Assembly (NCBI GenBank): GCA_035504415.1
Contig: DATJRY010000021.1
Location: 1-64,000 of the forward strand
Length of the DNA stretch: 64,000 bases
Origin: Candidatus Sulfotelmatobacter sp.
Lineage (GTDB): Bacteria; Vulcanimicrobiota; Vulcanimicrobiia; Vulcanimicrobiales; Vulcanimicrobiaceae
Reading direction: 5' to 3'
Of the stretch, positions 44,080-52,604 are shown in pieces. Each line of letters opens with the position of its first letter. Positions within the stretch are counted from its first letter, which is position 1. A model generated the notes under the pieces. That model was not told where the DNA came from. It did not search any database and saw only the letters and a list, made by a program, of their open reading frames with translations. Both the position numbers and the translations under genes were made by a program.

Positions 44080-44942
44080 CGACGACGTTCCCGGGCTACC
44101 GGCGTCCCAACGGCAGCGTCGGCGTACGCAACCACGTGCTGGTGCTGCCGTCGGTCATGTGCGCGAACCACGTCGTCGACCGCATCGGCCGCGCGTTGCC
44201 CGAGCTCGTGACGGTCGCGCACCCGATCGGCTGCGGGCAAGTCGGCGCCGACTTCGAGCAGACGAAACGCACCATGACCGGCTTCGCCAGCAACCCCAAC
44301 GTCGCGGCCGTGCTGGTCGTCGGATTGGGCTGCGAGTCGAACGAGTCGAAGGCGCTGGCGGCGGAGATCGCGGCACGCGGGCAGCGAGTCGAGGTGATCG
44401 GGATTCAAGAGACCGGCGACAGCAGCGCGACGATCGCGCGCGGCGCCGAGATCGCGCGTGGGCTGCTCTCCGAGGTGGCGAACTACGAACGCTCGACGTG
44501 CGCGCTCTCCGAGCTGGCGTTGGCGACCGAAAGCGACCGCGTCGAAGACGTTGCGGCGGACCCGCTGCTCGAGCACGCCGCCGATCGGCTCGCCGCCGCC
44601 GGCGCTCGGGTGATGGACGCGCCGGGTCAGGACGTCGAACGAATGACCGCGATGGTGGCCGGCGGCGCGCAGGTGGTCGTCTTCGCCACCGGCCGCGGAA
44701 CGCCGACCGGCTCGCCGATCGCGCCGGTCATCAAGGTCGCGACCGACAGCGCGATGTTCGCCCGAATGCGCGAGAACATGGACCTCGACGCCGGCACGAT
44801 CGCCGCGGGCACGCGCACGATCGAGCAGGTCGGCGAGGAGCTCGTCGATTGGGTCCTGGCCGCGGCCGGCGGGCGTCAGACCGCCGCCGAGGTCCTCGGC
44901 TTCCACGACTTCGCGATCGCACGCATCGGCCCGTCGTTCTGA
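44076..44942 (+). CDS. UxaA-like large subunit with an internal deletion
   Basis: 288 residues against roughly 380-390 for the altronate dehydratase/sulfolactate sulfo-lyase large subunit. The N-terminal half is normal (GYRRPNGSVGVRNHVLVLP, GCGQVGADFEQTKRTM, VLVVGLGCESNE), and so is the end (MVAGGAQVVVFATGRGTPTG, SPIAPVIKVATD). Missing is a block of about 100 residues between ADRLAAAGARVMD and the TPGYD-like segment (here APGQD), including the family's NPSPGN region; the expected ECGGSD is replaced by ATESDR. The junction is in frame. Metal-site Cys may be lost, so activity is doubtful or altered. Confidence 0.8.
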   Translation: MTTTFPGYRRPNGSVGVRNHVLVLPSVMCANHVVDRIGRALPELVTVAHPIGCGQVGADFEQTKRTMTGFASNPNVAAVLVVGLGCESNESKALAAEIAARGQRVEVIGIQETGDSSATIARGAEIARGLLSEVANYERSTCALSELALATESDRVEDVAADPLLEHAADRLAAAGARVMDAPGQDVERMTAMVAGGAQVVVFATGRGTPTGSPIAPVIKVATDSAMFARMRENMDLDAGTIAAGTRTIEQVGEELVDWVLAAAGGRQTAAEVLGFHDFAIARIGPSF

Positions 44943-44945
44943 GCG

Positions 44946-47609
44946 CTACGCGCCCACGCCCGCGCCGGGCCGCACGAGCCGGTCGCCCAGCCACGTCTCG
45001 AACGCCGTCTCCGACATCGGCCGCGCGTAGATGAACCCCTGACCGTACGTGCAGCCCTGCGCGGCCAGGAACGCGATCTGCGGGAACGTTTCGACGCCTT
45101 CGGCGACGGTGTGGAAGCCGTATCGCTCGGCGATCGAGATCACCGCTTCGACGATCGCGATGTCGTGCGTGTCGGACGGGACGCCGGCGATGAACGAGCG
45201 ATCGATCTTCACCAGGTCGAGCTGCAGCCGCCGCAAGTGCGAGAGCGAGGAGTAGCCGGTCCCGAAGTCGTCGAGCGCGATCCCCAAGCCCGCTTTGCGC
45301 AGAGCGTCGATCGCGTACACGGTACGGTCGACGTTGCGCATCGCGGCCGTCTCGGTGATCTCGACGCCCACGCAGGTCAGATCGCCGTCCAAACGGCGCA
45401 GCCGCGCCAACAGCGCGGGGTCGCTCAGCTCCTCCGCCGAGAGATTGAACCAGATGCGGAAGGCGGGGTCGATCGTGCGCACCCGCTGCGCGACGCGAAC
45501 CGTCTCGCGCATCACCCACTCGCCGATCATGCCGGCCAGGCCGTGCGTCTCGGCGAACGGGATGAAGTCGCCCGGCAAGAGGAAGCCGCGCACCGGGTGA
45601 TTCCAGCGGATCAGCGCCTCGGCGCCGGCGACGCGCCCCGAGTCCAGCTCGACGTGCGGCTGGAAGTACAGGACGAACTCGTCGTTGGCCAACGCCTCGA
45701 CGATCTCGTTGCGCAACCCGCGCGCCAGCGCGAACTCGGTCTCGACCCGCGAGTCGAAGAACGACCAGCGTGCGCGCCCGGACTGCTTGGCGACGAAGAC
45801 CGCCGTGTCGGCGCGCGAGAGCAGCTGCTCGAAGTCGGTACCGTCCGCCGGCGCGACCGCGACGCCGAAGCTCGCGGTGACCGCGACGTGCGCCTCACTG
45901 CGCACGCCGGTGGGAACGGGCGTGCCGAACGCGCCCAAGAAGCGCAGCAGCCGCGCCTCGAGCTCGAGCCGGTCGTCGCCGCCGGGGACGAGAATGCCGA
46001 ACGAGTCGCCGCCCAGCCGCGCGACCAGCTCGTCGTCGGTCGCGGCGTTGCGCAGCGCCGCGCCGGCGTGGGTGAGGATCGTGTCGCCGACTTGATGCCC
46101 GAGCGTATCGTTCAGCTCGCGGAAGCGGTCGACGTCGGCGACGACGACCGCCAGCGGCCGGCCGTCGCGCAGCCACTGCTGTCCGCGCGCGCGAAACGAC
46201 ACGCGGTTGGGCAAGCCGGTGATCGGGTCGTGCTCGGAGTGGTAACGCAGCCGATCGTCTTGGACGCGCTCGTGCATGCGCGTCGCGCACAGCGAGGAGA
46301 GCAGCTCGACGTAGGCGCGGTCGGCCTCGGTGAACGCCGACGGCAACGGGTCGAACGAGAGGAACGAGACCACGTAGGGGACGCCGGCAACCTCGAACGG
46401 CGCGGCGATGAACGCGCGCCACTCGTGCGCGCGCAGGCGCGCGATGCGGGCGAAGCGCGGCTCGCTGCGGATGTCCGACCAGGCCGAGGTGCCTGCCCGC
46501 CGCACGTCCGCCAGCAGCGTATCGGTGAGCGCGTAGCGCGTGCCTTCGGCCGGCACGTCCATCCCGACCGCCGACGCGGTGACGACCTCGACCACCAGAT
46601 CGCCGTCGTCGATGCGCGCCAACACGCCGTGGAACCGCACGCCTTCGCGCACCATGTGCGCGGCCTCGCCGAGCATCGCGCGCAAGCACGCGACGTCGTC
46701 TTCGCCGCTCGCGCCGGCGAGTCGCCACAGCATCTCCAGGCGCCGGCCGTGACGCACGACGTCGTCCGGCGCCGCGCCGATCGCCGGCGCGAGATCCGGC
46801 GTGAGCTGCGAGAGCTGCAGCTCGCGGAACGCTGCTACCAGGATGACGACGGTCGAGGCCAGCCAGAAGGCGCGCGCCGTGTACCACGCGCCGTCGAAGC
46901 GCTGCACCTCGGCCGTCCAGGCGACGAAGCCGGCCGTCATCGCGACGAACGCCAGCCGCGCGCCCAGGTCGGTGACGCTGCGAACGCGGTCGCGAATCAA
47001 GACGACCGCCGCCAATACGCAGAACGCGGCGACGATCGGGCCGACGGCGGTCCGCCGCAACACCGCGCCGATGGTGAGGTCCGGCAGCTGGTCGCCGAAC
47101 GCCAGCGACGCGGCCACGGCGAGCGCCGCCAACGCGACGCCGAGCGCGACCCATAGTCCCAGCCAGCGCCGCGCGTCGTCGCTCTCGAACGGGCGCTCGT
47201 CGTTGCGCGCGCGGGCGTACACGAGCGCCCCCAGTGCAGCGCCGACCGCCCATGGAATGTTCAGCCAGGTCACCACCCGCATGTCGACGTTGGCGATCGA
47301 GCTGCCCGACGAACCGGCCGGCACGATCAGCCCGGCGATGAGCGTCAAGAGCGAGTCGCCGGCGAGCAGCGCGGTGAGGACCGCTTGGTCGCGGCGCGGC
47401 GAGCGCATCGAGAGGACGAACAACAGCGCGGCGGCGCCGAACAGGGCGGCCGCGCCCAGAAAGAACATCGTCGGAACGAGCGAGCCGAGCACCGGGAGGG
47501 ACTCTCTCCCGAACGGGATGCTGGCGACCGCCGCCGCGACGAGAAGTGTCGTCCCGGCGACCGCCGCACGGTCGTACGACTCGGTCATCCTCTCTCGGGC
47601 GACACCCAT
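44946..47609 (-). CDS. Membrane GAF-GGDEF-EAL protein (c-di-GMP phosphodiesterase candidate)
   Basis: 887-residue signalling protein. About eight membrane helices occupy residues 15-270, a GAF-like domain residues 290-440, GGDEF 450-610 and EAL 620-880. The cyclase motif reads GGDSF rather than GGDEF, so synthesis is probably lost. The EAL part keeps EALIRWNHP, NLSAEEL, ITETAAMRN, LDDFGTGYSSLSHLRRL, KIDRSFI and AEGVET, so hydrolysis of c-di-GMP is likely. GGGAGG precedes ATG 47609 by about six bases. It converges with the UxaA-like pair (3 bases between stops). Confidence 0.92.
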   Translation of the reverse strand: MGVARERMTESYDRAAVAGTTLLVAAAVASIPFGRESLPVLGSLVPTMFFLGAAALFGAAALLFVLSMRSPRRDQAVLTALLAGDSLLTLIAGLIVPAGSSGSSIANVDMRVVTWLNIPWAVGAALGALVYARARNDERPFESDDARRWLGLWVALGVALAALAVAASLAFGDQLPDLTIGAVLRRTAVGPIVAAFCVLAAVVLIRDRVRSVTDLGARLAFVAMTAGFVAWTAEVQRFDGAWYTARAFWLASTVVILVAAFRELQLSQLTPDLAPAIGAAPDDVVRHGRRLEMLWRLAGASGEDDVACLRAMLGEAAHMVREGVRFHGVLARIDDGDLVVEVVTASAVGMDVPAEGTRYALTDTLLADVRRAGTSAWSDIRSEPRFARIARLRAHEWRAFIAAPFEVAGVPYVVSFLSFDPLPSAFTEADRAYVELLSSLCATRMHERVQDDRLRYHSEHDPITGLPNRVSFRARGQQWLRDGRPLAVVVADVDRFRELNDTLGHQVGDTILTHAGAALRNAATDDELVARLGGDSFGILVPGGDDRLELEARLLRFLGAFGTPVPTGVRSEAHVAVTASFGVAVAPADGTDFEQLLSRADTAVFVAKQSGRARWSFFDSRVETEFALARGLRNEIVEALANDEFVLYFQPHVELDSGRVAGAEALIRWNHPVRGFLLPGDFIPFAETHGLAGMIGEWVMRETVRVAQRVRTIDPAFRIWFNLSAEELSDPALLARLRRLDGDLTCVGVEITETAAMRNVDRTVYAIDALRKAGLGIALDDFGTGYSSLSHLRRLQLDLVKIDRSFIAGVPSDTHDIAIVEAVISIAERYGFHTVAEGVETFPQIAFLAAQGCTYGQGFIYARPMSETAFETWLGDRLVRPGAGVGA

Positions 47610-47777
47610 CGCCCGCCTCCCTGTGCGCCGAGTTCGGGTGGCCGCCTCCGCCAGTCCTCCGGGCCCAGGTCACGATTGCCGAATCGTTCAGCGACGATAC
47701 CTAAGCTTGCGCTTAGGGAATAGGACTGCGGGGGTCCATCGCGTCCTCACAGCATTTCGCCAGGAAGGAACTCATCG

Positions 47778-47978
47778 ATGCTCGCAGCTCGCAAGGCGCG
47801 GGTCCTCGCCGCGTCGTTTGCCCTTGTCCTCGCCGCGGCATTCGTGCCGGCGGCGGTGCCCGCCGATACCGTCGGCGACGCCATTGCGCCGCTCGGCGGG
47901 ACGACGATCGCCGCGCACAAACATTGCCACTGGACGTGGCGACACCACCACCGCGTCCGCGTCTGCCGCTGGTACTAA
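47778..47978 (+). CDS. Small secreted His/Cys/Trp-rich peptide
   Basis: 66 residues with a signal peptide (ARKARVLAASFALVLAAAFV, probable cleavage near VPADT) and a mature part of about 37 residues. Its last 20 residues hold five His, two Cys and three Trp (HKHCHWTWRHHH, VCRWY), suggesting metal or haem binding, or a disulfide loop. AGGAAGGAA lies seven bases before ATG 47778, a strong site, and a terminator follows, so it appears to be an independent gene. No family recognised. Confidence 0.78.
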   Translation: MLAARKARVLAASFALVLAAAFVPAAVPADTVGDAIAPLGGTTIAAHKHCHWTWRHHHRVRVCRWY

Positions 47979-47986
47979 AGCGAGTC

Positions 47987-48011
47987 GCCGCCGGAGCTCT
48001 GCTCCGGCGGC
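47987..48011. terminator. Hairpin terminator between the small peptide gene and glyS
   Basis: GCCGCCGGAGC (47987-47997), loop TCT, GCTCCGGCGGC (48001-48011), a perfect 11-bp stem, followed on the plus strand by TTCTCCTC. It lies between two convergent genes and ends seven bases before the glyS stop, so it may act in both directions. Confidence 0.7.
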
Positions 48012-48017
48012 TTCTCC

Positions 48018-49367
48018 TCAACCCAGCCGCTCCAGCAAATAGCCGGCCAACGCGTCGGCGGCGACACGGTCTTGGCGCATGCTGTCGCGATCGCGCACGG
48101 TGATCGTGCCGTCCTCGAGCGTCTGGTAGTCGACCATCACGCAGAACGGCGTGCCGATCTCGTCCTGGCGCCGATAGAGCTGGCCGACGTTGCCCTCGTC
48201 GTACTGCGTGCGGAAGAACGGCCGCAGCGCGCCTTCGATCGTCTGCGCCTTCTGCACCAGATCGGCCTTGTTGCGCGCCAGCGGGAAGACACCGATCTGC
48301 ACCGGCGCGATCTTCGGGTGGAAGCGCAGCACCGTGCGCTCCGTCTGCTTCTCGCCTTCAACGATCGTCTCGCGCTCGTACGCGTCGATCAGCATCGTCA
48401 AGGTCGTGCGATCCATCCCGGCCGAGCTCTCGATCAGGATCGGAACGTACTTCTGCTTGGTCGCCTCGTCGAAGAACGTCAGGTCCTTGCCCGAGTACTC
48501 GATGTGGCGGTCGAGATCGTATGTCCCGCGATGCGCGATCGACTCGAGCTCACCCCATCCCCACGGGAAGAGATACTCGACGTCGATGCCGGCCTTGGCG
48601 TAGAACGGCCGCTCCTCGGGCGTCAGCTCGTAGAAGCGCAAGCGATCGGCGCGCACGCCGTAGTCGCTGTACCACTGCTTGCGCGCGCGCACCCAGGAGT
48701 CGAACCACTCCATGTCCTTGCCGTCCTGGGGAACGAAGAACTCCAGTTCCGCCTGCTCGAACTCGCGAATGCGGAAGGTGAAGTTGCCCGGCGTGATCTC
48801 GTTGCGGAACGACTTGCCGATCTGCGCGATTCCGAACGGCGGCTTCTTGCGCGCGCTCTGGTAGATGTTCTTGAAGTTGACGAAGATGCCCTGAGCCGTC
48901 TCCGGACGCAGGTACGTCATCGACGAAGAGTCCTCCATCGGTCCGATGGCGGTCTTCATCATCAGGTTGAAGTTGCGCGGTTCGGTCAGCGTGCCGCTCA
49001 TCCCGCAGTCGGGGCACCGCTCGAGCGAGGGCAGATGGTCGGCGCGGAAGCGGTGCTTGCAGTTACGGCAATCGACCAGCTTGTCGTGGAAGGCCGCGAC
49101 GTGACCCGACGCTTCCCACGTGCGTGGGTGCATGATGATCGAGGAGTCGAACGCGACGACGTCGTCGCGCAGCTGCACGTTCTCGCGCCACCACGCGTCC
49201 TTGACGTTGCGCTTGAGGACGGCGCCGAGCGGCCCGTAGTCGAAGAAGCCGCCGATGCCGCCGTAGATCTCGGAGGATTGGAAGATGAACCCGCGTCGCT
49301 TCGCAAGCGCGGTGATCTCTTCCATGGTCACGCGGGGCTTCTCGTCCATCGTCTCCACGTTGGTCAT
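48018..49367 (-). CDS. glyS: Glycyl-tRNA synthetase, dimeric (alpha2) type
   Basis: 449-residue class II aminoacyl-tRNA synthetase of the eukaryote-like single-chain kind, distinct from the GlyQ/GlyS tetramer. Motifs: FIFQSSEIYGGIGGFFDYGP, zinc ribbon CRNC and CPDCG, MTYLRPETAQGIFVNFKN, motif 2 FRNEITPGNFTFRIREFEQ, the glycine-site ELESIAHRGTYDL and motif 3 AGMDRTTL. The C-terminal anticodon domain has VFPLARNKADLVQ. It is compact, as in bacteria such as Thermus or Bacillus relatives. ATG 49367 lacks a ribosome site; ATG 49349 with GGAG is the alternative. Confidence 0.95.
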   Translation of the reverse strand: MTNVETMDEKPRVTMEEITALAKRRGFIFQSSEIYGGIGGFFDYGPLGAVLKRNVKDAWWRENVQLRDDVVAFDSSIIMHPRTWEASGHVAAFHDKLVDCRNCKHRFRADHLPSLERCPDCGMSGTLTEPRNFNLMMKTAIGPMEDSSSMTYLRPETAQGIFVNFKNIYQSARKKPPFGIAQIGKSFRNEITPGNFTFRIREFEQAELEFFVPQDGKDMEWFDSWVRARKQWYSDYGVRADRLRFYELTPEERPFYAKAGIDVEYLFPWGWGELESIAHRGTYDLDRHIEYSGKDLTFFDEATKQKYVPILIESSAGMDRTTLTMLIDAYERETIVEGEKQTERTVLRFHPKIAPVQIGVFPLARNKADLVQKAQTIEGALRPFFRTQYDEGNVGQLYRRQDEIGTPFCVMVDYQTLEDGTITVRDRDSMRQDRVAADALAGYLLERLG

Positions 49368-49503
49368 GGGAAAGCGCGTGGATTCCTCGCCCGGCCCGAT
49401 TGGTCCCCGTCACGGCAACCTTGGTGCGACTTCCGTCGGAGAACCGCGCAACGGTGCCCCCGGAGGGCCGGATCGGTACGGCCGGGACCGCGATCCGAGG
49501 CGG

Positions 49504-49530
49504 CAGGGGCCTCGGCGGCCAAGGCCCCTG
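49504..49530 (+). other. Hairpin directly before the FkbM start codon
   Basis: CAGGGGCCT (49504-49512) pairs with AGGCCCCTG (49522-49530) around a nine-base loop, and ends three bases before ATG 49534, leaving no room for a ribosome site. It could limit translation, or the true start may be further downstream. Confidence 0.4.
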
Positions 49531-49533
49531 GCG

Positions 49534-50373
49534 ATGGATGAGCTGCGCGGACCGTGGACCGCCTCAGCGGACGTGCCGCTGGCGATCGTTCGGGCGCGGT
49601 ACGGGCTGATGGCGTACAACCCGAACGACATGTACATCGGTCGCTCCATCGCGCTCTACGGCGAGTTCGGCGAGCAGGAGCTCGACGTGATGCGGATGGC
49701 GCTGCCCGAGGGCGGGATCGCGTTCGACGTCGGCGCGAACATCGGCACGCACGCGGTCGCGCTGGCCCGGCACGTCGGTCCCGCCGGCGGCATCTTCGCC
49801 TTCGAGCCGCAGCGCGTCGTCCACGGATTCTTGGCGACCAACGCGACGCTCAACGGGCTGAGCTGGATTCACCCCGTGCACGCGGCAATCGGCGCGAAGA
49901 GGGGCGAGGTCCTCATGCCCGACTACGCATACGGCAACGAAGGCAACTACGGCGCGATCGCGCTGACCGCGGCCGAGCGCGGCTGGCCGGTGCGCGTCCT
50001 GACGCTCGACGAGTATCTGTGGCTGCCGCGCGTCGATCTGGTCAAGATCGACGTCGAGGGGATGGAGGCGCAGGTCATCGACGGCGCGCGCGGTTTCCTC
50101 GACCGCTTCCGCCCCGTCCTGTTCGTCGAGAACGATCGCAGCAGCACGTCGGTCGGCATTCTCGAGCGCCTGCTGGCGGCTCGCTACCGCGTCTATTGGC
50201 ACTTCGTGCCGCTCTACCGCGAGAACAATTACCGCGGCGAGCGGCAGAACGTCTTCGGGAACACCGGCACGATCAACGTGCTCTGCATCCCCGCCGAGCG
50301 TCCCCAGAGCGTCGGTTTGATCGAGTGCGTCGACCCGCACGCGCCGCCGCCGGTGACGCTGGCGCCGTTCTAA
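49534..50373 (+). CDS. FkbM-family methyltransferase
   Basis: 279-residue SAM-dependent methyltransferase. SAM motif FDVGANIGTHAVALARHVG, FAFEPQRVVHGFLATNATLN, LTLDEYLWLPRVDLVKIDVE and GMEAQVIDGARGFLDRFRP follow the FkbM pattern. The N-terminal YGLMAYNPNDMYIGRSIALY and GEFGEQEL are also typical of FkbM proteins that modify sugars or polysaccharides. Neighbouring glycosyltransferase genes fit surface glycan work. The frame is open upstream to 49285, but nothing conserved is there. Its stop overlaps the convergent GT2 stop. Confidence 0.88.
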   Translation: MDELRGPWTASADVPLAIVRARYGLMAYNPNDMYIGRSIALYGEFGEQELDVMRMALPEGGIAFDVGANIGTHAVALARHVGPAGGIFAFEPQRVVHGFLATNATLNGLSWIHPVHAAIGAKRGEVLMPDYAYGNEGNYGAIALTAAERGWPVRVLTLDEYLWLPRVDLVKIDVEGMEAQVIDGARGFLDRFRPVLFVENDRSSTSVGILERLLAARYRVYWHFVPLYRENNYRGERQNVFGNTGTINVLCIPAERPQSVGLIECVDPHAPPPVTLAPF

Positions 50374-51542
50374 CGGGTGACCTTGCGATACCGTCGGCCG
50401 CGCCAGGTCACGCCGCGCCCGCTGAGCATCAGCGCCGTCGAGGTCAGCGCGATGCCGGCGCACGCCGCATAGCCCAGCGGCGCATACCAAGCCAGCGCCG
50501 GCGATAAGCCGGCGCGGCGCAGACCGCGCGCTTGCATCGCGATCCCGGCTGCCAACACCAAGCCGGCCTCGAGCGCGCGCGGCGCACGCCGGCGCACGAG
50601 CGCGTCGACGAGCGAGACGGCCGGCACGACGGAGAGCAGCAGCAGCGCGCTCGTGCCGAGGGCCAGCGCGCCGAGGTTCCCCTCCGCACCGAGATAGAGA
50701 CTCTTGGTGAAGCCCTCCCAGAGCGTGGGGAGCGAGGTGTACATCCGCACGCGCACCAACTCGCCGCCGGCGACGAGCAGCAGCCGGTAGCGCCCGTCGG
50801 CCTTGAGGCGACGGGCGAACTGGATGTCCTCGACGATCGCGTCGTGCAGCGCCGCGTGGCCGCCGAGTGCGTCGTATGCGTCGCGGCGGACCAGGATGTA
50901 CTGACCGTTCGCCGCCGCGTGCGCGACGTCACGCGGGTCGTTCACCTTCGCCACCGAGCCCAGCGTCACGACGATCAGGCCCAGCATCGTCGGCAAGATC
51001 GCGCGCTCGGCGAACGTCCCCAGCTCCTGATGGGTCGCCAGCGTCAGCGCGTCGACGCCGTGCGCGCGCGCGAACCGCAGCGCCGAGGCCGACGCTTGCG
51101 GCGCATGCCACGAGTCGGCGTCGGTGAAGAGCAGCCACTCGCCGCGCGCGTGCGCCGCGCCTTGCACGAGCGCCCACGGTTTGCCGACCCAGCCCTCGGG
51201 CAGCGCAGCGCCGCGCACGACTCGCAGCCGCGCGTCGGCGCGCGCCAACTCGTCCAGGATCGCGGCGGTCGCGTCGGTCGAACGGTCGTCGACGACGATC
51301 ACCTCGAAGCGCGGGAGCCGCTGCGCCAGCAGCGAGCGCACGCAGCGCGCGATCGTTCGTTCCTCGTTCCGGGCGGGTACGACGATCGAGAGCATCGGCG
51401 TGTCGGCGTCGGCCTCGACGGGTTCCAGGCGGCGCAGCCCGCTGGTCGCGCCCGCGGCACGGAACGCGAAGGCGACCGCGGTCAGGGCGCACAGGTGCGT
51501 CAGCGTGACGCGCAGGCGTTCGCTCAGCGAATCAGACGCCAC
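50370..51542 (-). CDS. Membrane glycosyltransferase family 2 (CrtQ/HpnB-like)
   Basis: 390-residue GT2. An N-terminal hydrophobic segment is followed by SIVVPARNEERTIARCVRSL, VIVVDDRSTDATAAIL, GWVGKPWALVQGA and LLFTDADSW, then AHAAANGQYILVRRDAYDAL and IVEDIQFARRLK (acceptor base region), and three C-terminal helices. The GWxGKxWA motif is shared with hopanoid-associated HpnB and the carotenoid glycosyltransferase CrtQ, so a lipid acceptor is plausible. I used GTG 51542, overlapping the Nudix gene by 19 bases, because a later Met would cut off the N-terminal helix. Confidence 0.87.
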   Translation of the reverse strand: MASDSLSERLRVTLTHLCALTAVAFAFRAAGATSGLRRLEPVEADADTPMLSIVVPARNEERTIARCVRSLLAQRLPRFEVIVVDDRSTDATAAILDELARADARLRVVRGAALPEGWVGKPWALVQGAAHARGEWLLFTDADSWHAPQASASALRFARAHGVDALTLATHQELGTFAERAILPTMLGLIVVTLGSVAKVNDPRDVAHAAANGQYILVRRDAYDALGGHAALHDAIVEDIQFARRLKADGRYRLLLVAGGELVRVRMYTSLPTLWEGFTKSLYLGAEGNLGALALGTSALLLLSVVPAVSLVDALVRRRAPRALEAGLVLAAGIAMQARGLRRAGLSPALAWYAPLGYAACAGIALTSTALMLSGRGVTWRGRRYRKVTR

Positions 51543-51976
51543 GGCTCGGGCCGCTGCGCGACGAACGCACGCTGCACTTCCGGCAGCAGCCGGCGCTGCG
51601 AGGTGAAGGTCAGCAGTTCGTCCGCTTCGGCAAAGGTCACCCACCGGTACGCGTCGTGGGCTTCGTCGGTACGCACCTCACCGGCCTCGACCTGCGCCAC
51701 GAAGAACGGCACCACGACGACCCGATCGCGTACCGGATCGTAGAACGTGTCCAGCTCGCCGGCCGTAAACAGCTCGGTGACCGCGAGCCCCGTCTCTTCG
51801 CGCACCTCACGCCGGGCGGTGTCGGTCGCGGCCTCACCGACCTCGACACCACCCATCACGATCGTCCACGCTCCGGCAAACGCGCCGCGCCCGCGCCGCA
51901 GCAACAGCACGCGCGTCGGCTCGCCCTCCCCACGCAACACGACGACCCCGACCGCGTCGGGCCGCAGATCGCTCAC
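51524..51976 (-). CDS. Nudix hydrolase
   Basis: 150-residue pyrophosphohydrolase. The Nudix box is complete, GGVEVGEAATDTARREVREE followed by TGL, matching G-x5-E-x7-REUxEExGU. The start is GTG 51976, overlapping the stop of the MmcQ-like gene (GTGA). The substrate cannot be told; MutT-, ADP-ribose- and dihydroneopterin-type enzymes share this length. It sits in a tightly overlapping three-gene unit with MmcQ upstream and GT2 downstream. Confidence 0.9.
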   Translation of the reverse strand: MSDLRPDAVGVVVLRGEGEPTRVLLLRRGRGAFAGAWTIVMGGVEVGEAATDTARREVREETGLAVTELFTAGELDTFYDPVRDRVVVVPFFVAQVEAGEVRTDEAHDAYRWVTFAEADELLTFTSQRRLLPEVQRAFVAQRPEPWRLIR

Positions 51977-52449
51977 CGCTTCTGCTTGCTCTTCGCGGCA
52001 GTCTTTTTCTTCGCGGTGGCCTTCTTCTTCGTCGCCGGCTTCGGCCGCGGCGCGCGCGCCGTGTCGCCGGCGAGGTAGGCTGCGACGACCTTGTCGGGAG
52101 CGCGCGCCAGCCACGCCTCGACGATGACGTCCTCGAGATCGGCTACGCTGATCGTGTCGAGCTGCAACAAGACGGCCGGATAGCCGTCGAAGTGTGGCGT
52201 CGTGAAGAACACGTCCGGGTCGCGGGCGAGCAGCACCTCTTTCATCTCGAGATCGGGCGTACGCACGCCGAGGATCTCGCCGGTCGGCGCATCCGGGCCG
52301 AGCGCGGCCAGGTCGGACTTGCGCAGCGGCCGGACCCACACGAAGCCCTTCTGGTTGACGACCCACGCGGACGCAGCGCCGAACGACGCCTTCTCGCTCG
52401 CCCCCGGCATTGCCAGCGCCAACCGCCGCACGTCATCCCACGACGCCAT
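51973..52449 (-). CDS. MmcQ/YjbR-family protein with a Lys-rich tail
   Basis: 158 residues. The first 130 follow the YjbR/MmcQ fold (WDDVRRLALAMPGASEKASF, DVFFTTPHFDGYPAVLLQLD, LEDVIVEAWLARAPDKVVAA), a CyaY-like double-wing DNA-binding-type domain of uncertain role. The last 25 residues are nearly all Lys, Ala and Thr (KKKATAKKKTAAKSKQKR), like histone H1 tails, which would favour nucleic-acid binding. ATG 52449 is the first start after an open but unconserved upstream frame. It overlaps the Nudix gene. Confidence 0.87.
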   Translation of the reverse strand: MASWDDVRRLALAMPGASEKASFGAASAWVVNQKGFVWVRPLRKSDLAALGPDAPTGEILGVRTPDLEMKEVLLARDPDVFFTTPHFDGYPAVLLQLDTISVADLEDVIVEAWLARAPDKVVAAYLAGDTARAPRPKPATKKKATAKKKTAAKSKQKR

Positions 52450-52604
52450 ACCGGGCCCGTTCGCCGCCCGCACCGCGACGCCCACCCGGGACCGAGCGTT
52501 GTCCCGCCCGTTCGGGCGTGCTACCGTCGGCCGTGTATCAGGCCTTCGGTTCACATCGAAACGCACGGGGCGTCGCAGGAATGCGGCGCTTCGTTCTTTT
52601 CGAG

